Notes: a model not told the origin generated them from the letters alone. A stretch of DNA of 64,000 nt from Pleurocapsales cyanobacterium LEGE 10410 (GCA_015207195.1 JADEXJ010000008.1:1-64000); one strand, 5' to 3'; positions 26,486-35,494 are shown, counted from the first letter of the stretch. A program made the numbers and translations.

Positions 26486-26692
26486 TTAGCAAGAACTGAG
26501 TAAGATTTTACTTTCAGTTTCGCTAATTGGCTCGATGTCAAGGACTCTAGTAACTACCTGGGCATCATTCAAGTTGACTACCCAATATTGTCCGCATACT
26601 GGAACATTTCCTTCAGCTTCTTCCCATCTAACAAACTGTCCGTCCAAAAAATAATCCAAGATGTGAAAGTGTTTTTTTTGTTTAGTGAGCAT
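26486..26692 (-). CDS. small unknown protein next to a phosphoribosyltransferase
   Basis: A 68-residue soluble protein (MLTKQKKHFHILDYFLDGQF, then QYWVVNLNDAQVVTRVLDIEP). I do not recognise the family. It follows the phosphoribosyltransferase gene by only 12 bases on the same strand, so the two are likely cotranscribed. ATG 26692 is preceded by AGGAGA at a suitable distance. Confidence 0.65.
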   Translation of the reverse strand: MLTKQKKHFHILDYFLDGQFVRWEEAEGNVPVCGQYWVVNLNDAQVVTRVLDIEPISETESKILLSSC

Positions 26693-26704
26693 AATCCCAT
26701 TCTC

Positions 26705-27397
26705 CTATTTACTAACGGTTGTTCGCTCTTGAGACTTCCATTTTTCTAGCTGGCTAAGATTCTGCGCCAGCAAATTTCGTACCTGTTCATCGGTTGTAGG
26801 TAAAAAGTCTTCATACCAAAGACTAATTGAATTAAGCCACTGAGGAGTAAGTAGACAAACTACTTCATCTACTTCTCGCTCTAATTCCTGGCAAACATCT
26901 GGTGGTGCTACGGGTACAGCCACAACGATTTGTTTCGGTTGCTGTTGTTTGATGATGAATAAAGCAGCTTTAAGAGTTGAACCCGTGGCAATTCCGTCAT
27001 CAACTACGATCACAGTGCGATCGCGCAAATTTGAGACAGGACGAGAACCGCGATAAAGCCGATCGCGTCGTTCTAATTCTCGTTGTTCTCTATCGGTAAC
27101 GTGGGCGATCGCCGTTGGGGAAATTCTTAATGAACGCACCAAATTCTCATTCAAAATTCTGGTTCCCCCTGTAGCAATTGCCCCCATTGCCAATTCTTGA
27201 TGTCCTGGTACGCCTAACTTCCGTACAATACAGATATCTAAAGGTGCCTGGAGAACCTGAGCTATTTCGTAAGCCACTGGCACACCGCCACGAGGTAAAC
27301 CTAGCACCAATACATCAGAGCGATCGGCGTAGTTTGATTTGAGTTTCTTGGCGAGTAAGCGTCCCGCTTGGACGCGATCATGAAATTGTTTTGTCAT
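26705..27397 (-). CDS. phosphoribosyltransferase domain protein
   Basis: A 230-residue type I phosphoribosyltransferase fold. The PRPP-binding loop RTVIVVDDGIATGSTLKAA is intact, and VLGLPRGGVPVAYEIA lies near the N-terminus. The group is often found near stress genes and can act on unknown bases; fusions with hydrolases are common, but here the domain is alone. ATG 27397 is preferred to one eight codons upstream because GGAG lies about nine bases before it and MTKQFHDRVQAGRLLA is the familiar start. Confidence 0.85.
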   Translation of the reverse strand: MTKQFHDRVQAGRLLAKKLKSNYADRSDVLVLGLPRGGVPVAYEIAQVLQAPLDICIVRKLGVPGHQELAMGAIATGGTRILNENLVRSLRISPTAIAHVTDREQRELERRDRLYRGSRPVSNLRDRTVIVVDDGIATGSTLKAALFIIKQQQPKQIVVAVPVAPPDVCQELEREVDEVVCLLTPQWLNSISLWYEDFLPTTDEQVRNLLAQNLSQLEKWKSQERTTVSK

Positions 27398-27420
27398 TTT
27401 TATCATCTCCAGTGCAACCA

Positions 27421-27759
27421 CTAACTACTAACTACTGGTCGCTCGATTGTTTTGAGCCAATAAATTAGGGCTAAAGCTTGTTCGAGCTGTGGCTCAATTT
27501 GTCTACTGGCACTGGTTTTGAGTTTGATTTCATCCCCCAATAAAATTTCGTCGCTGGTCGATTGATGAGCAAATAGTTTGGGAGCATCTGGACTTCCTGC
27601 TGGACCGAGCGCGGGATTAGTTTCTGGGGTTGAATACCCGTGAGAAACGGCAGTTGCTTTTGGCACTGGTATGGGAATTTGCCAAGGATCGGAGACGGTT
27701 GGCTCGCTCGAAGTTGAATTCGACCGATACAGTAGATTTTTAGCTTGTTTAAATAACAT
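27421..27759 (-). CDS. unknown 112-residue proline-rich protein
   Basis: A low-complexity, Pro/Ser/Thr-rich protein. A short hydrophilic N-terminus (MLFKQAKNLLYRSNSTS) is followed by a PWQIPIPVP stretch and a helical C-terminus (EPQLEQALALIYWLKTIERPVV). No family recognised. It ends 23 bases before the phosphoribosyltransferase start on the same strand, so it is probably the first gene of a three-gene unit. Confidence 0.55.
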   Translation of the reverse strand: MLFKQAKNLLYRSNSTSSEPTVSDPWQIPIPVPKATAVSHGYSTPETNPALGPAGSPDAPKLFAHQSTSDEILLGDEIKLKTSASRQIEPQLEQALALIYWLKTIERPVVSS

Positions 27760-28044
27760 AGTTTTAACCTCCTCTAGCGATTTTTACCTTCAACCTGCCT
27801 TGAAGAGAATTAGCTTGCATCTTCGGCAAGATACTCTGTTAGCTCGGTTGATAAAATTCTGGGCTAGAATATGACTTTTTTCGTCAGGTTATGCTTACTC
27901 CTCTTCTACTTAGATCTTACCGCTTTTACAGATACTAGTACTAATATTCTGATGGCAAATTTACCATTCTACCTCGGCTTTATTGCTCTATTTGAGCCAG
28001 ATAAACTCTCAGCCAAAGCTTAAGAAATAACACTAGATTGATAT

Positions 28045-29991
28045 TCAGTTAACTTTCAAAACTCTAGTGGCATTGAAAATCGCTAGTAGTGCTACTCCCA
28101 CATCGGCAAACACTGCTTCCCAAAGAGTGGCTATGCCGATCGCACCGAGTAAAATAAATAGTGCCTTAACTGCCATTGCCAGAATGATGTTTTGCCAGAC
28201 AATCGAGTGAGTTTTACGAGCTATAACTATTGCTTCAGCTACTTTGGACGGGGCATCGTCCATCAACACCACATCGGCAGTTTCGATCGCTGCATCCGAA
28301 CCTAATGCTCCCATTGCCATTCCCACATCCGCTCTGGCAATCACTGGTGCGTCGTTGATACCATCGCCCACAAATGCCACCTTGCTTTTGTTATTTGACT
28401 TATGAAGGTACTCTTCAATCGCGTCTACTTTATCTTCTGGGAGTAATTCCGCTTTGTAGGTATTCAAACCGAGTTTATCAGCAACATTACCTGCCACAAC
28501 TCGATTATCTCCCGTCAACATTACGGTTTCGCTGACTCCTGCTTTTTTCAATCGGGCGATCGCGATCGCTGCATCTGACTTGATTCTGTCGGCAATTAAG
28601 ATATAGCCAGCATAGTTACGATCTATAGCTAAATGCACCACCGTACCTTCAACATTGCAGGTATCGTGTTCGATCTGTTCTCGATGCAACAGGCGATCGT
28701 TTCCTGCTAAAACTAACCTTCCCCTAACTTTAGCCTCGATCCCGTGTCCTGGTATTTCTTGATAGTCGGTGACATCAGCATCAGAAATTTCATGATCGTA
28801 AGCTTCCACAATCGATCGCGCTACGGGGTGATTGGATTGAGATTCGGCGATCGCAGCAGTAGTTAGTAATTCTGATTCGCTATAGCCGTTATAGGGAGCT
28901 ATGTTAGTAACTTGAAATACCCCTTCGGTTAACGTTCCCGTTTTATCAAAAATTACCGTTTTAACATCGCTTAAAGCATCGAGGAAAGTTGAACCCTTAA
29001 CTAATATTCCTCTTTTTGCTGCACCACCTACACCCCCGAAGTAACCGAGGGGAATACTAATAACTAATCCACAGGGACAGGAGATTACTAATAAAACTAA
29101 GGCTCGATACACCCATTGTTCGCTAGTTGCACTTCTGATTAATAAGGGCGGTAAGATGGCAACTGCGAGAGAGAGAAAAACAACAACGGGAGTATAGTAA
29201 CGGGCAAAACGAGTAATAAATTTCTCTGTGGGGGCTTTTTTGCTGCTGGCATTTTCTACTAAGTCCAAAATTTTAGCAATCGAAGATTCGGCAAACAGTT
29301 TAGTAACTTGAACCGTTAAACTACCCGTTTGGTTAATTACTCCAGCTAAAATCGTCTCCCCTTTTCTGACCGTGCGAGGTACTGATTCCCCCGTAAGTGC
29401 CGAAGTGTCTACTTGCGAACTTCCCGATAGTATCTCTCCATCTAAAGGAACTTTCTCCCCTGGTTTGATAACAATAATATCTCCAACTTCAACTTTTTCG
29501 GGGTCAACTTTTTTAACCACCCCATCAATAATTAAGTTTGCCCTGTCAGGACGGACTTCTAGCAATGCCTTAATCGAACGACGCGATCGCCCGACGGCAA
29601 ACCCCTGAAACATTTCCCCTACCTGGAAAAACAGCATTACCGCCACAGCTTCGGGCAATTCGTGAATGGCGATCGCTCCTAAAGTAGCAATGGTCATTAA
29701 GAAGTTTTCATCAAAGATTTTACCCCGCAGAATATTACGTCCCGCACTGGTCAATACACTCCATCCGCTTATCAGGTAGGCGGGAATCAAAACTGCATAC
29801 TCGGCGATCGCACCAGGGGTATCGTGCAAAGGTTGGTTAAAGATCAACCCGACCAGAAATAAAACCAGAGCAATACTAAGGGGTACTAGCTCTCGACGTA
29901 AATTGAATTCCCCATGTTCGTGGTTGTGGTCGTGTCCGTGATGATTATCTTCGTAAGTCCCACAGCAACCAGCAGAATGTTTACCTGACAT
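28045..29991 (-). CDS. ziaA: zinc/cadmium-type P1B ATPase
   Basis: A 648-residue heavy-metal exporting P-type ATPase. The transport motif SCPCGL, the phosphorylation site DKTGT, the HP locus SNHPVA, TGES in the actuator and GDGINDAP are all present. Instead of a Cys-x-x-Cys metal-binding domain, the N-terminus starts with GCC and a His-rich run (NHHGHDHNHEHG), favouring Zn2+ or another divalent ion over copper. An ArsR/SmtB regulator lies immediately upstream on the same strand and a regulator site overlaps the translation start region. Expected role is efflux of excess zinc. Confidence 0.92.
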   Translation of the reverse strand: MSGKHSAGCCGTYEDNHHGHDHNHEHGEFNLRRELVPLSIALVLFLVGLIFNQPLHDTPGAIAEYAVLIPAYLISGWSVLTSAGRNILRGKIFDENFLMTIATLGAIAIHELPEAVAVMLFFQVGEMFQGFAVGRSRRSIKALLEVRPDRANLIIDGVVKKVDPEKVEVGDIIVIKPGEKVPLDGEILSGSSQVDTSALTGESVPRTVRKGETILAGVINQTGSLTVQVTKLFAESSIAKILDLVENASSKKAPTEKFITRFARYYTPVVVFLSLAVAILPPLLIRSATSEQWVYRALVLLVISCPCGLVISIPLGYFGGVGGAAKRGILVKGSTFLDALSDVKTVIFDKTGTLTEGVFQVTNIAPYNGYSESELLTTAAIAESQSNHPVARSIVEAYDHEISDADVTDYQEIPGHGIEAKVRGRLVLAGNDRLLHREQIEHDTCNVEGTVVHLAIDRNYAGYILIADRIKSDAAIAIARLKKAGVSETVMLTGDNRVVAGNVADKLGLNTYKAELLPEDKVDAIEEYLHKSNNKSKVAFVGDGINDAPVIARADVGMAMGALGSDAAIETADVVLMDDAPSKVAEAIVIARKTHSIVWQNIILAMAVKALFILLGAIGIATLWEAVFADVGVALLAIFNATRVLKVN

Positions 29992-29999
29992 TATTTCAC

Positions 30000-30023
30000 C
30001 TGAACAGTTGAATAGTTGTTCAG
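30000..30023. promoter_or_regulatory. SmtB/ZiaR-type operator in front of ziaA
   Basis: CTGAACA (30000-30006) and TGTTCAG (30017-30023) are perfect inverted repeats with a ten-base spacer, matching the TGAACA...TGTTCA core of SmtB/ArsR metal-sensor operators. The site begins nine bases upstream of the ziaA ATG, so a bound regulator would cover the ribosome site and the promoter vicinity. Zinc binding should release it. Confidence 0.85.
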
Positions 30024-30195
30024 ATAATATCGAAAAAAAACTAGTTAAGCAACAATCTTCAGAAAGAATTAAGGGCTTGACATACTTGCAGAACGAAAGA
30101 GAAATTGTACGCTTGTTCGTCGCTCAAATTATACCTACTTACTACTCCCTACTTACTACTTATTCTTCACCACCCCATCATGATGCAACGCCAAA

Positions 30196-30597
30196 TCAAG
30201 CTTCGTCTAGATGTTCGGCTACTTCCCGATAGAGATTAGCAATGTGTGCATCTGCCAGGCTGTAATAAACGTTACGTCCTTTACGGCGATGTTTTACTAA
30301 GCGCAGGTTTCGCAGCAAACGTAACTGATGGGATACAGCAGATTCACTCATCTTAACTACTGCTGCTAGGTCACAGACACAAAGTTCTGCTTGAGAAAGT
30401 GCAGAAAGAAGTTTGAGCCGATGGGGGTCTGCCATTGCACCGAAAAACTGTGCCATTTGCTGTGCTTTTTCGGTTGTTACAATTTCAGATTGCACTCTTA
30501 CTACTTGCTCTAGATGAACTAGAGAAGAATCACAAATCGGTGCATCAGATTCTGAAGAGGCTTGCTGTTTAGATTCGGAAGCTCGGCTCATTTTCAT
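30196..30597 (-). CDS. ziaR: ArsR/SmtB-family zinc-responsive repressor
   Basis: A 133-residue winged-helix repressor. ELCVCDLAAVVKMSESAVSHQLRLLR is the DNA-recognition region with the ELCVCD metal-site motif, and the C-terminal helix YYSLADAHIANLYREVAEHL has the Asp/His residues of the alpha-5 zinc site. The N-terminal CDSSLVHLEQV closely resembles ZiaR of Synechocystis. The gene sits upstream of ziaA on the same strand. Short inverted repeats lie just upstream (CTAAAC/GTTTAG at 30602-30620 and AGTGAA/TTCACT at 30638-30659), which could serve autoregulation, although neither fits the TGAACA core. Confidence 0.92.
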   Translation of the reverse strand: MKMSRASESKQQASSESDAPICDSSLVHLEQVVRVQSEIVTTEKAQQMAQFFGAMADPHRLKLLSALSQAELCVCDLAAVVKMSESAVSHQLRLLRNLRLVKHRRKGRNVYYSLADAHIANLYREVAEHLDEA

Positions 30598-30924
30598 TAT
30601 TCTAAACCTTATAAGTTTAGTTACTTGGACGATACTGAGTGAATAGCTTTGAGTTCACTTATATGATAATAATACTCATTTTCAACCCAAATATCTATTT
30701 AGATGATCAAATGCGACCTCTCATTTGTTAAAGACAAAGAGCAAGAATTTACTATTTTCCGCAAGCTCAGCTTTGTTAATCTAATTTCCAAGTTAATTAA
30801 GAAAAGTCAACGAATAGTCGTCGCTACTGCCACTTTTTAGCCAGCGATCGCGCTAAGTTTATTTCTGGTGAAGTAGTGTAGTGCCAGGCTACGCCTGATC
30901 GCCAGCTGTTGCAAAATTAACGAT
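30598..30924. other. spacer upstream of ziaR
   Basis: This 327-base stretch should contain the ziaR promoter. Two perfect 6-base inverted repeats with seven- and ten-base spacers lie in its first 62 bases. The rest is AT-rich with an AGGCTACGCCT palindrome near 30891 and no gene that I can see. Confidence 0.5.
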
Positions 30925-31041
30925 TTAACGAGTCAAATAACCGCCATTAATCCAGAGGGTTTGTCCCGTAATCCACTGAGAACTAGGCAAAGCCAGAAAC
31001 TCTACTACAGGAACAATATCGCTAATCTGACCGATTTGATA
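30925..31041 (-). pseudogene. C-terminal fragment of a short-chain dehydrogenase/reductase
   Basis: A 38-codon minus-strand frame ending at TAA 30925 encodes QIGQISDIVPVVEFLALP followed by SSQWITGQTLWINGGYL. This is the standard C-terminus of classical SDR enzymes (xDIAxxVxFLAS...WITGQxLxxxGG). Everything upstream (31042-31225) lacks SDR sequence and no start is present, so the gene is a remnant. Confidence 0.85.
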
Positions 31042-31225
31042 TTAGTAGTGATTATTAGCATTTCTGTGATTAAGCCTTGGGGAAGACGGAAAATAACTTC
31101 AGAAAAAGCAAGTTAAAATTAAATGTTCGATCAAGAAAGCGATCTCTTTTAACTAAAGAACTACACGAACATTTTCTGGGCAAAGTGATCGATTTTCTAA
31201 AAGTTTGGTTTTGGCGATCGTTTTC

Positions 31226-31828
31226 TTATTTTGAAACCTGAACCGCATCGCGCCACATTCGAGTTAAAGTCAGTGTAGAATCGGTTGGAATTGAAGATAT
31301 TTGTCGAAAACCCTGTCGCTGGTAGAATGAAATATTCCGTGGGGTAGAAGAGACAAGATAACAACCTACTTGTTGTTCGTCAGCATAGTTCACAACTGGA
31401 GATAACAAATCTCTGCCAATACCTTTTCCTCGTGCTTCAGGAATAAGTGCTATCCAAAGAACTTCACAATGAACTTGTTTTGGTTCAAACTTCTCACCCT
31501 GTTTGCCAATCTGCTCTAGTCGCTCTGCTGCTGCTAATCCACCAAAAGTTATGGCAACTTCGGCAAGTTCTGCCATGACTTCTTCAAAGCGATCGTCAAA
31601 TACTTTAACATCGCTAGGATACCAGGCGATCGCACCTTTCTCATCGGGCGCGATCAGAACTTCACCACGCCGAACCGTATCCGCCAAAAATACCTGAAAA
31701 AATGCTGCTAAAGCATCCAGTTTATTCTCAGTCTCTAAAAAAATAAATGACAACATAGGATCGTCAACAAATCCGCGACATAAAATCTGTGCTGCCAAGG
31801 GAATTGTAGCTTGAGAAACCTTTAACAT
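31226..31828 (-). CDS. GNAT-family N-acetyltransferase
   Basis: A 200-residue GNAT protein. The acetyl-CoA pyrophosphate loop appears as WIALIPEARGKGIGRDLL, and FYQRQGFRQI is the typical C-terminal strand and helix. The acceptor substrate cannot be deduced. It is divergent from the AraC regulator gene, with 144 bases between the starts, so that regulator may control it. Confidence 0.85.
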   Translation of the reverse strand: MLKVSQATIPLAAQILCRGFVDDPMLSFIFLETENKLDALAAFFQVFLADTVRRGEVLIAPDEKGAIAWYPSDVKVFDDRFEEVMAELAEVAITFGGLAAAERLEQIGKQGEKFEPKQVHCEVLWIALIPEARGKGIGRDLLSPVVNYADEQQVGCYLVSSTPRNISFYQRQGFRQISSIPTDSTLTLTRMWRDAVQVSK

Positions 31829-31972
31829 CAGTGTCTTTCCAATTCTTAATATCTAAAAAGCGATCTCTTGTCTTTACAATCACAGAATAAACAGTCGATT
31901 GATTTCGAGCTATTTCAATCTTGCTAAACTATCAAAATCCTGCTACAAGTTTGTCAAAAAGAGCGAATACAT

Positions 31973-32833
31973 ATGGTAAATTCTTCACCAAAACCATCAC
32001 TTATCGTTTCCAGTCAAAATTTAGGATGGGAATCAATTATTGTCGAGGAGTTCGAGCAACCTTCAGGAACAATTGCATCTGGTTGCTGGCAAGAGCATAC
32101 TATTATTTTAAGTTTGACAACCTGTTCTGGTCGTATTTGGCAGGCAAACGAACGTCATGGCTACACGGGACTTTATACCAAAGGCGATCTGACGGTAATT
32201 CCCGCAGAACTTTTGGGTTATTATCAGCCTGACAATGATGATCGCTATTTACAAATCAGAATTCCGCCAAACCTCCTCCAACAAGTAGCGATGAACACCA
32301 CTAGTACAGCTCTCGAACCCTTAGAATTACGAACAGAACTTCGCGATCGCCATCCTCAAATCGAACAGTTAGCTATGATGTTGCGTGCCGAACTGCATCG
32401 CGGTAAAGATGGTGAAGGACAGCTTTATGTAGACTCTCTAGCTAATGCTTTAATGGTTAATGTATTGCGAGGCTACAGTGTAGCCAAATCTCAAGTAGCA
32501 ATTTATGAAGGGGGATTGAGCGATCGCTATTTGCTGAAAGCTATTGAATATATCAACCATCATTTAAGCCAGTCTATCAAGCTAGAAGACTTAAGCAACC
32601 ATGTAGGAATTAGTAAATTTCATTTCAGCAGACTATTCAAAAAATCTATGGGTGTAACTCCTTATCAGTATGTGATGCAACAGAGAATTGAACTAGCCAA
32701 ACAGCTACTGTTAAAAGCAAATATGTCAATATCAGATGTAGCTCTAGAGTGCGGTTTTTATAGTCACGCTCACTTAAGCAAATATTTTCGTAACTATGCG
32801 GGGATGACTCCTAAAGCGTATCGGCAAAGTTAA
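31973..32833 (+). CDS. AraC-family transcriptional regulator
   Basis: A 286-residue regulator. The C-terminal 100 residues contain two helix-turn-helix units: IKLEDLSNHVGISKFHFSRLFKK and MSISDVALECGFYSHAHLSKYFR, followed by AGMTPKAYRQS. The N-terminal part is a cupin-like sensor domain without a recognisable ligand motif. The divergent acetyltransferase gene is a plausible target. Confidence 0.92.
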   Translation: MVNSSPKPSLIVSSQNLGWESIIVEEFEQPSGTIASGCWQEHTIILSLTTCSGRIWQANERHGYTGLYTKGDLTVIPAELLGYYQPDNDDRYLQIRIPPNLLQQVAMNTTSTALEPLELRTELRDRHPQIEQLAMMLRAELHRGKDGEGQLYVDSLANALMVNVLRGYSVAKSQVAIYEGGLSDRYLLKAIEYINHHLSQSIKLEDLSNHVGISKFHFSRLFKKSMGVTPYQYVMQQRIELAKQLLLKANMSISDVALECGFYSHAHLSKYFRNYAGMTPKAYRQS

Positions 32834-32868
32834 CCTTATTATCATAAGTTGGTCAAATCCGAAGTTGG

Positions 32869-33601
32869 CTAATTTTCAATAGACAGATTCTCTCTAAATG
32901 CCGAAGGACTTATTCCTGTATGCTTTTTGAAAAAGCGGGAGAAATGACCTGGTTCTTTGAAACCCAACTGAGCAGCAACTTCTTGAACCGAAAGATGCGA
33001 TCGCGATAAAATAGCTTGAGCTTCAGCAATTACTTTTTCGGCAATCCAACTATTAACCGATTTACCAGTTTTGCTTTTAATTACCGTACTGAGATAGCTA
33101 GGATGTAAATATTGAGTTTCAGCATAGTCTCGAACTTGGTATAGGATATCTGTGTTACCTGCGGTTAAATCTCTAAAATGTTGTTCCAGGTTGCGTTTGA
33201 ATGTCATCACAATTTGCGAACTGCTATCGGATTCGTTTAAAGGATTGTATTTCTGCCAAAATTTCTCTTTAATTTTTAGTAACAGCACCACCATTAAGCT
33301 ACCAATAATCTTAAACTTATAGGCTGAATTGCTTTGATATTCTTTAATCAGTCGCTCACCGAGATCGTTAAATTCTTGGAATATTTCTGGGTCGGGATAC
33401 TGAGGGGGAGCAAGTTCGGCAATCAAAAAAGGAAATTCATCAAAAATATCTTCCCGTAACAATAATAATGATGGAATAGTAGTTAGCCCGAAATAAAGGC
33501 GATTTTATTGGTATATCTCCATGCACCTCTTCTAGACGATGAATTGTAAAGTCTACCTCTTGTTCTAGAGTTCCGCCCATAGCAGCATAAAACTCTGCCA
33601 T
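32869..33601 (-). pseudogene. AraC-family regulator with an internal deletion and frameshift
   Basis: Two frames must be joined. The first (ATG 33601) reads MAEFYAAMGGT...FTIHRLEEVHGDIP then SPLFRANYYSIIIIVTG, the normal N-terminus of an AraC regulator, and then hits a stop. The second, open from near 33505, continues with LLLLREDIFDEFPFLIAE and runs through a complete AraC DNA-binding domain (VQEVAAQLGFKEPGHFSRFFKKHTG) to the stop at 32869. About 50 residues of the sensor domain are missing at the junction near 33470. A 197-residue C-terminal protein could still be made from ATG 33462, so residual DNA binding is possible. Confidence 0.8.
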
Positions 33602-33631
33602 TGAATTGTAAATTGCGATTATGGAGTTAGC

Positions 33632-33729
33632 CGTCCTAAAGGATCCCTAAAGGGTACACCTTCGGACGACACGAAGTTAGTGCTTTAGCATAACCGCTGC
33701 GCACGCCCCGAAGGTAGTCCTTTAGGATA
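33632..33729. repeat. diverged member of the CTTTAG palindromic repeat family
   Basis: The block shares the pieces CCTAAAGG, TGCTTTAGCATA, CCGCT(G)CGCA and CCTTTAGGATA with the 72-bp repeats at 21737 and 26339, in similar order but with substitutions. It sits just upstream of the broken AraC gene. Beyond it, up to 33876, there is only the presumed aldo/keto reductase promoter. Confidence 0.7.
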
Positions 33730-33876
33730 AAGGCATCGCTTTACTCATTTTCTCCAGGTTCTAAATTGATAACTTTCACCATAGCAAGAAACTCAAAAGC
33801 TCAAATAGCGATCGCCTGACCTCCTTTCTAGAAATTTCGTCATAATTTTAGATATGATGACCATTTTAGATCGCTA

Positions 33877-34710
33877 ATGAAAACAATAAAGCTGATTTCG
33901 GGAAGAGAAATACCTATACTGGGACAGGGGACATGGCGTATGGGGGAACGAGCTAGCCAAAAACAGGCGGAGATAGATGCGTTAAAGCTAGGAATAGATT
34001 TGGGAATGACGCTCATTGATACTGCCGAAATGTATGGGGAAGGTGATGCAGAAAAGATAGTTGCAGAGGCAATATCGGGTCGCCGTGATGAGCTATATTT
34101 GGTAAGTAAGTTTTATCCCTACAATGCTAGTTATGATGGAGTAATTGCAGCGTGCGATCGCTCTTTATCGAGACTTAAGACAGATTATTTAGATTTATAT
34201 TTACTCCACTGGCGCGGTTCTGTTCCCCTTTCCGAGACGTTAGAAGGTTTACAGCATCTTAAGCAAGCTGGGAAAATACTCGACTACGGTGTGAGCAACT
34301 TCGATACGGATGATATGAAAGAAGCGGAATCTTTACCTGGAGGCAAAGAAATAGTTACCAATCAGGTACTATACAACTTGCTGCGTCGCGGTATCGAGTG
34401 GGATTTACTACCCTGGTGCAAACAGCGTAATATTCCCATCATGGCTTATTCTCCCGTCGAACAACGGGCTTTTGTTAACGATTCTAAGTTAGAAGACCTT
34501 GCAGCCAAGTACAATGCGACATCAACGCAAATCGCCCTTAGCTGGTTGTTACACCAGGATAATGTTATTTCTATTCCCAAGGCGACTAATCCCGATCATG
34601 TTAGAGAAAATCGTGCAGCTTTAGATATTAAACTGTCAGCAGAAGACCTAGAGAGAATAGATCGCGTTTTTAAACCGCCCAGCCGTAAAATGTCCTTGGC
34701 GATAAGGTAA
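33877..34710 (+). CDS. aldo/keto reductase
   Basis: A 277-residue NADPH-dependent aldo/keto reductase. The catalytic tetrad is in place: Asp and Tyr in DTAEMYGEG, Lys in LVSKFYP and His in LLHWRG. SIPKATNPDHVRENRAAL is the nucleotide-binding C-terminal signature. Substrate unknown; related enzymes reduce reactive carbonyls. It follows the AraC-family regulators and converges on the rbp gene. Confidence 0.93.
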   Translation: MKTIKLISGREIPILGQGTWRMGERASQKQAEIDALKLGIDLGMTLIDTAEMYGEGDAEKIVAEAISGRRDELYLVSKFYPYNASYDGVIAACDRSLSRLKTDYLDLYLLHWRGSVPLSETLEGLQHLKQAGKILDYGVSNFDTDDMKEAESLPGGKEIVTNQVLYNLLRRGIEWDLLPWCKQRNIPIMAYSPVEQRAFVNDSKLEDLAAKYNATSTQIALSWLLHQDNVISIPKATNPDHVRENRAALDIKLSAEDLERIDRVFKPPSRKMSLAIR

Positions 34711-34741
34711 TTAAAGATTATCGTTTGATAAGGCACAAAAA

Positions 34742-34777
34742 AAGGCGACTCCTAAGTTAACCCCAGAATGTCGCCTT
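34742..34777 (-). terminator. terminator of the RNA-binding protein gene
   Basis: AAGGCGAC (34742) pairs with GTCGCCTT (34770-34777). Read on the minus strand the stem is followed by seven T residues, 41 bases after the rbp stop. On the plus strand no T-run follows, so it mainly serves rbp. Confidence 0.85.
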
Positions 34778-34817
34778 AAAAGATGATTACTTACCGATCT
34801 GATTGATGTTCGGCAGC

Positions 34818-35102
34818 TTAGAAACTATTAGTTTTATAACCTGCAAAGGTACGTTCCTGGTTACGGGGTTTGGCTTTATCAACCTTGATGTCCCGTCCCA
34901 TCCATTCTGCACCGTTGAGGATTTTAATGGCTTTATTTTCGTTGGCTTCAGATTTCATTTCTACAAAAGCAAATCCACGGGGACGACCCGTTTCGCGGTC
35001 TGTAGGAAGATAAACTCTTTGCACAGATCCATATTCGTTGAAGACTTCATTTAAGTCTTCGCGCTCGATTTCGTAAGCTAAATTACCTACATAAATAGAC
35101 AT
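34818..35102 (-). CDS. RRM-type RNA-binding protein (Rbp)
   Basis: A 94-residue single RNA-recognition-motif protein. RNP2 is IYVGNLAY and RNP1 is RGFAFVEM, with a short basic tail. Such cyanobacterial Rbp proteins are often cold-induced, and some localise mRNAs of photosystem proteins to the thylakoid surface. The long AT-rich leader (see the hairpin at 35253-35283) fits a post-transcriptionally regulated gene. It has its own terminator. Confidence 0.95.
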   Translation of the reverse strand: MSIYVGNLAYEIEREDLNEVFNEYGSVQRVYLPTDRETGRPRGFAFVEMKSEANENKAIKILNGAEWMGRDIKVDKAKPRNQERTFAGYKTNSF

Positions 35103-35252
35103 ATTTTTTGTCCTCTCAATGAATGTTGGGTTTGGAGAGACAAGACTACTTGAAAAAAACAGCTCAATACTTGACGGAAAAAACGTTCGTTACTGAATGC
35201 ACACTTAATCGTTAATCTTTTTATTCTCAGTGTTTACTATAACACCTGTGGG

Positions 35253-35283
35253 AAAAACCTGCAATTAATCTGCTGGTTTTTTT
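35253..35283. promoter_or_regulatory. terminator-like hairpin upstream of rbp
   Basis: AAAAACC pairs with GGTTTTT across a 15-base interior, and both strands show a T-run after the stem. It lies 150 bases upstream of the rbp ATG and 210 bases before nei in the 392-base divergent spacer (35103-35494). If rbp starts beyond it, it would act as a leader attenuator. Otherwise it insulates the two promoters. Confidence 0.5.
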
Positions 35284-35494
35284 ATTCATAATTAACTAAA
35301 GTCAAGCAGTTTTGCTCCTATCAATTATTCTGAAAAAAGCCGTTAAATCTGGAGTTGTGGGATTAAACTATAAAATTATCGAGTGACATTTTCTTTGTTT
35401 ACATCATCATGCCACAAGCTAATCCAACGCTATTTGCTCAGATTCGTAAAAAAAATACATCGATTAACTACTAATTACTAACTAACTAATTGAT

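Noticed and set aside
27671-27874. 67-codon plus-strand frame
   Set aside because: It overlaps the start of the minus-strand 112-residue gene and has no ribosome site or family likeness.
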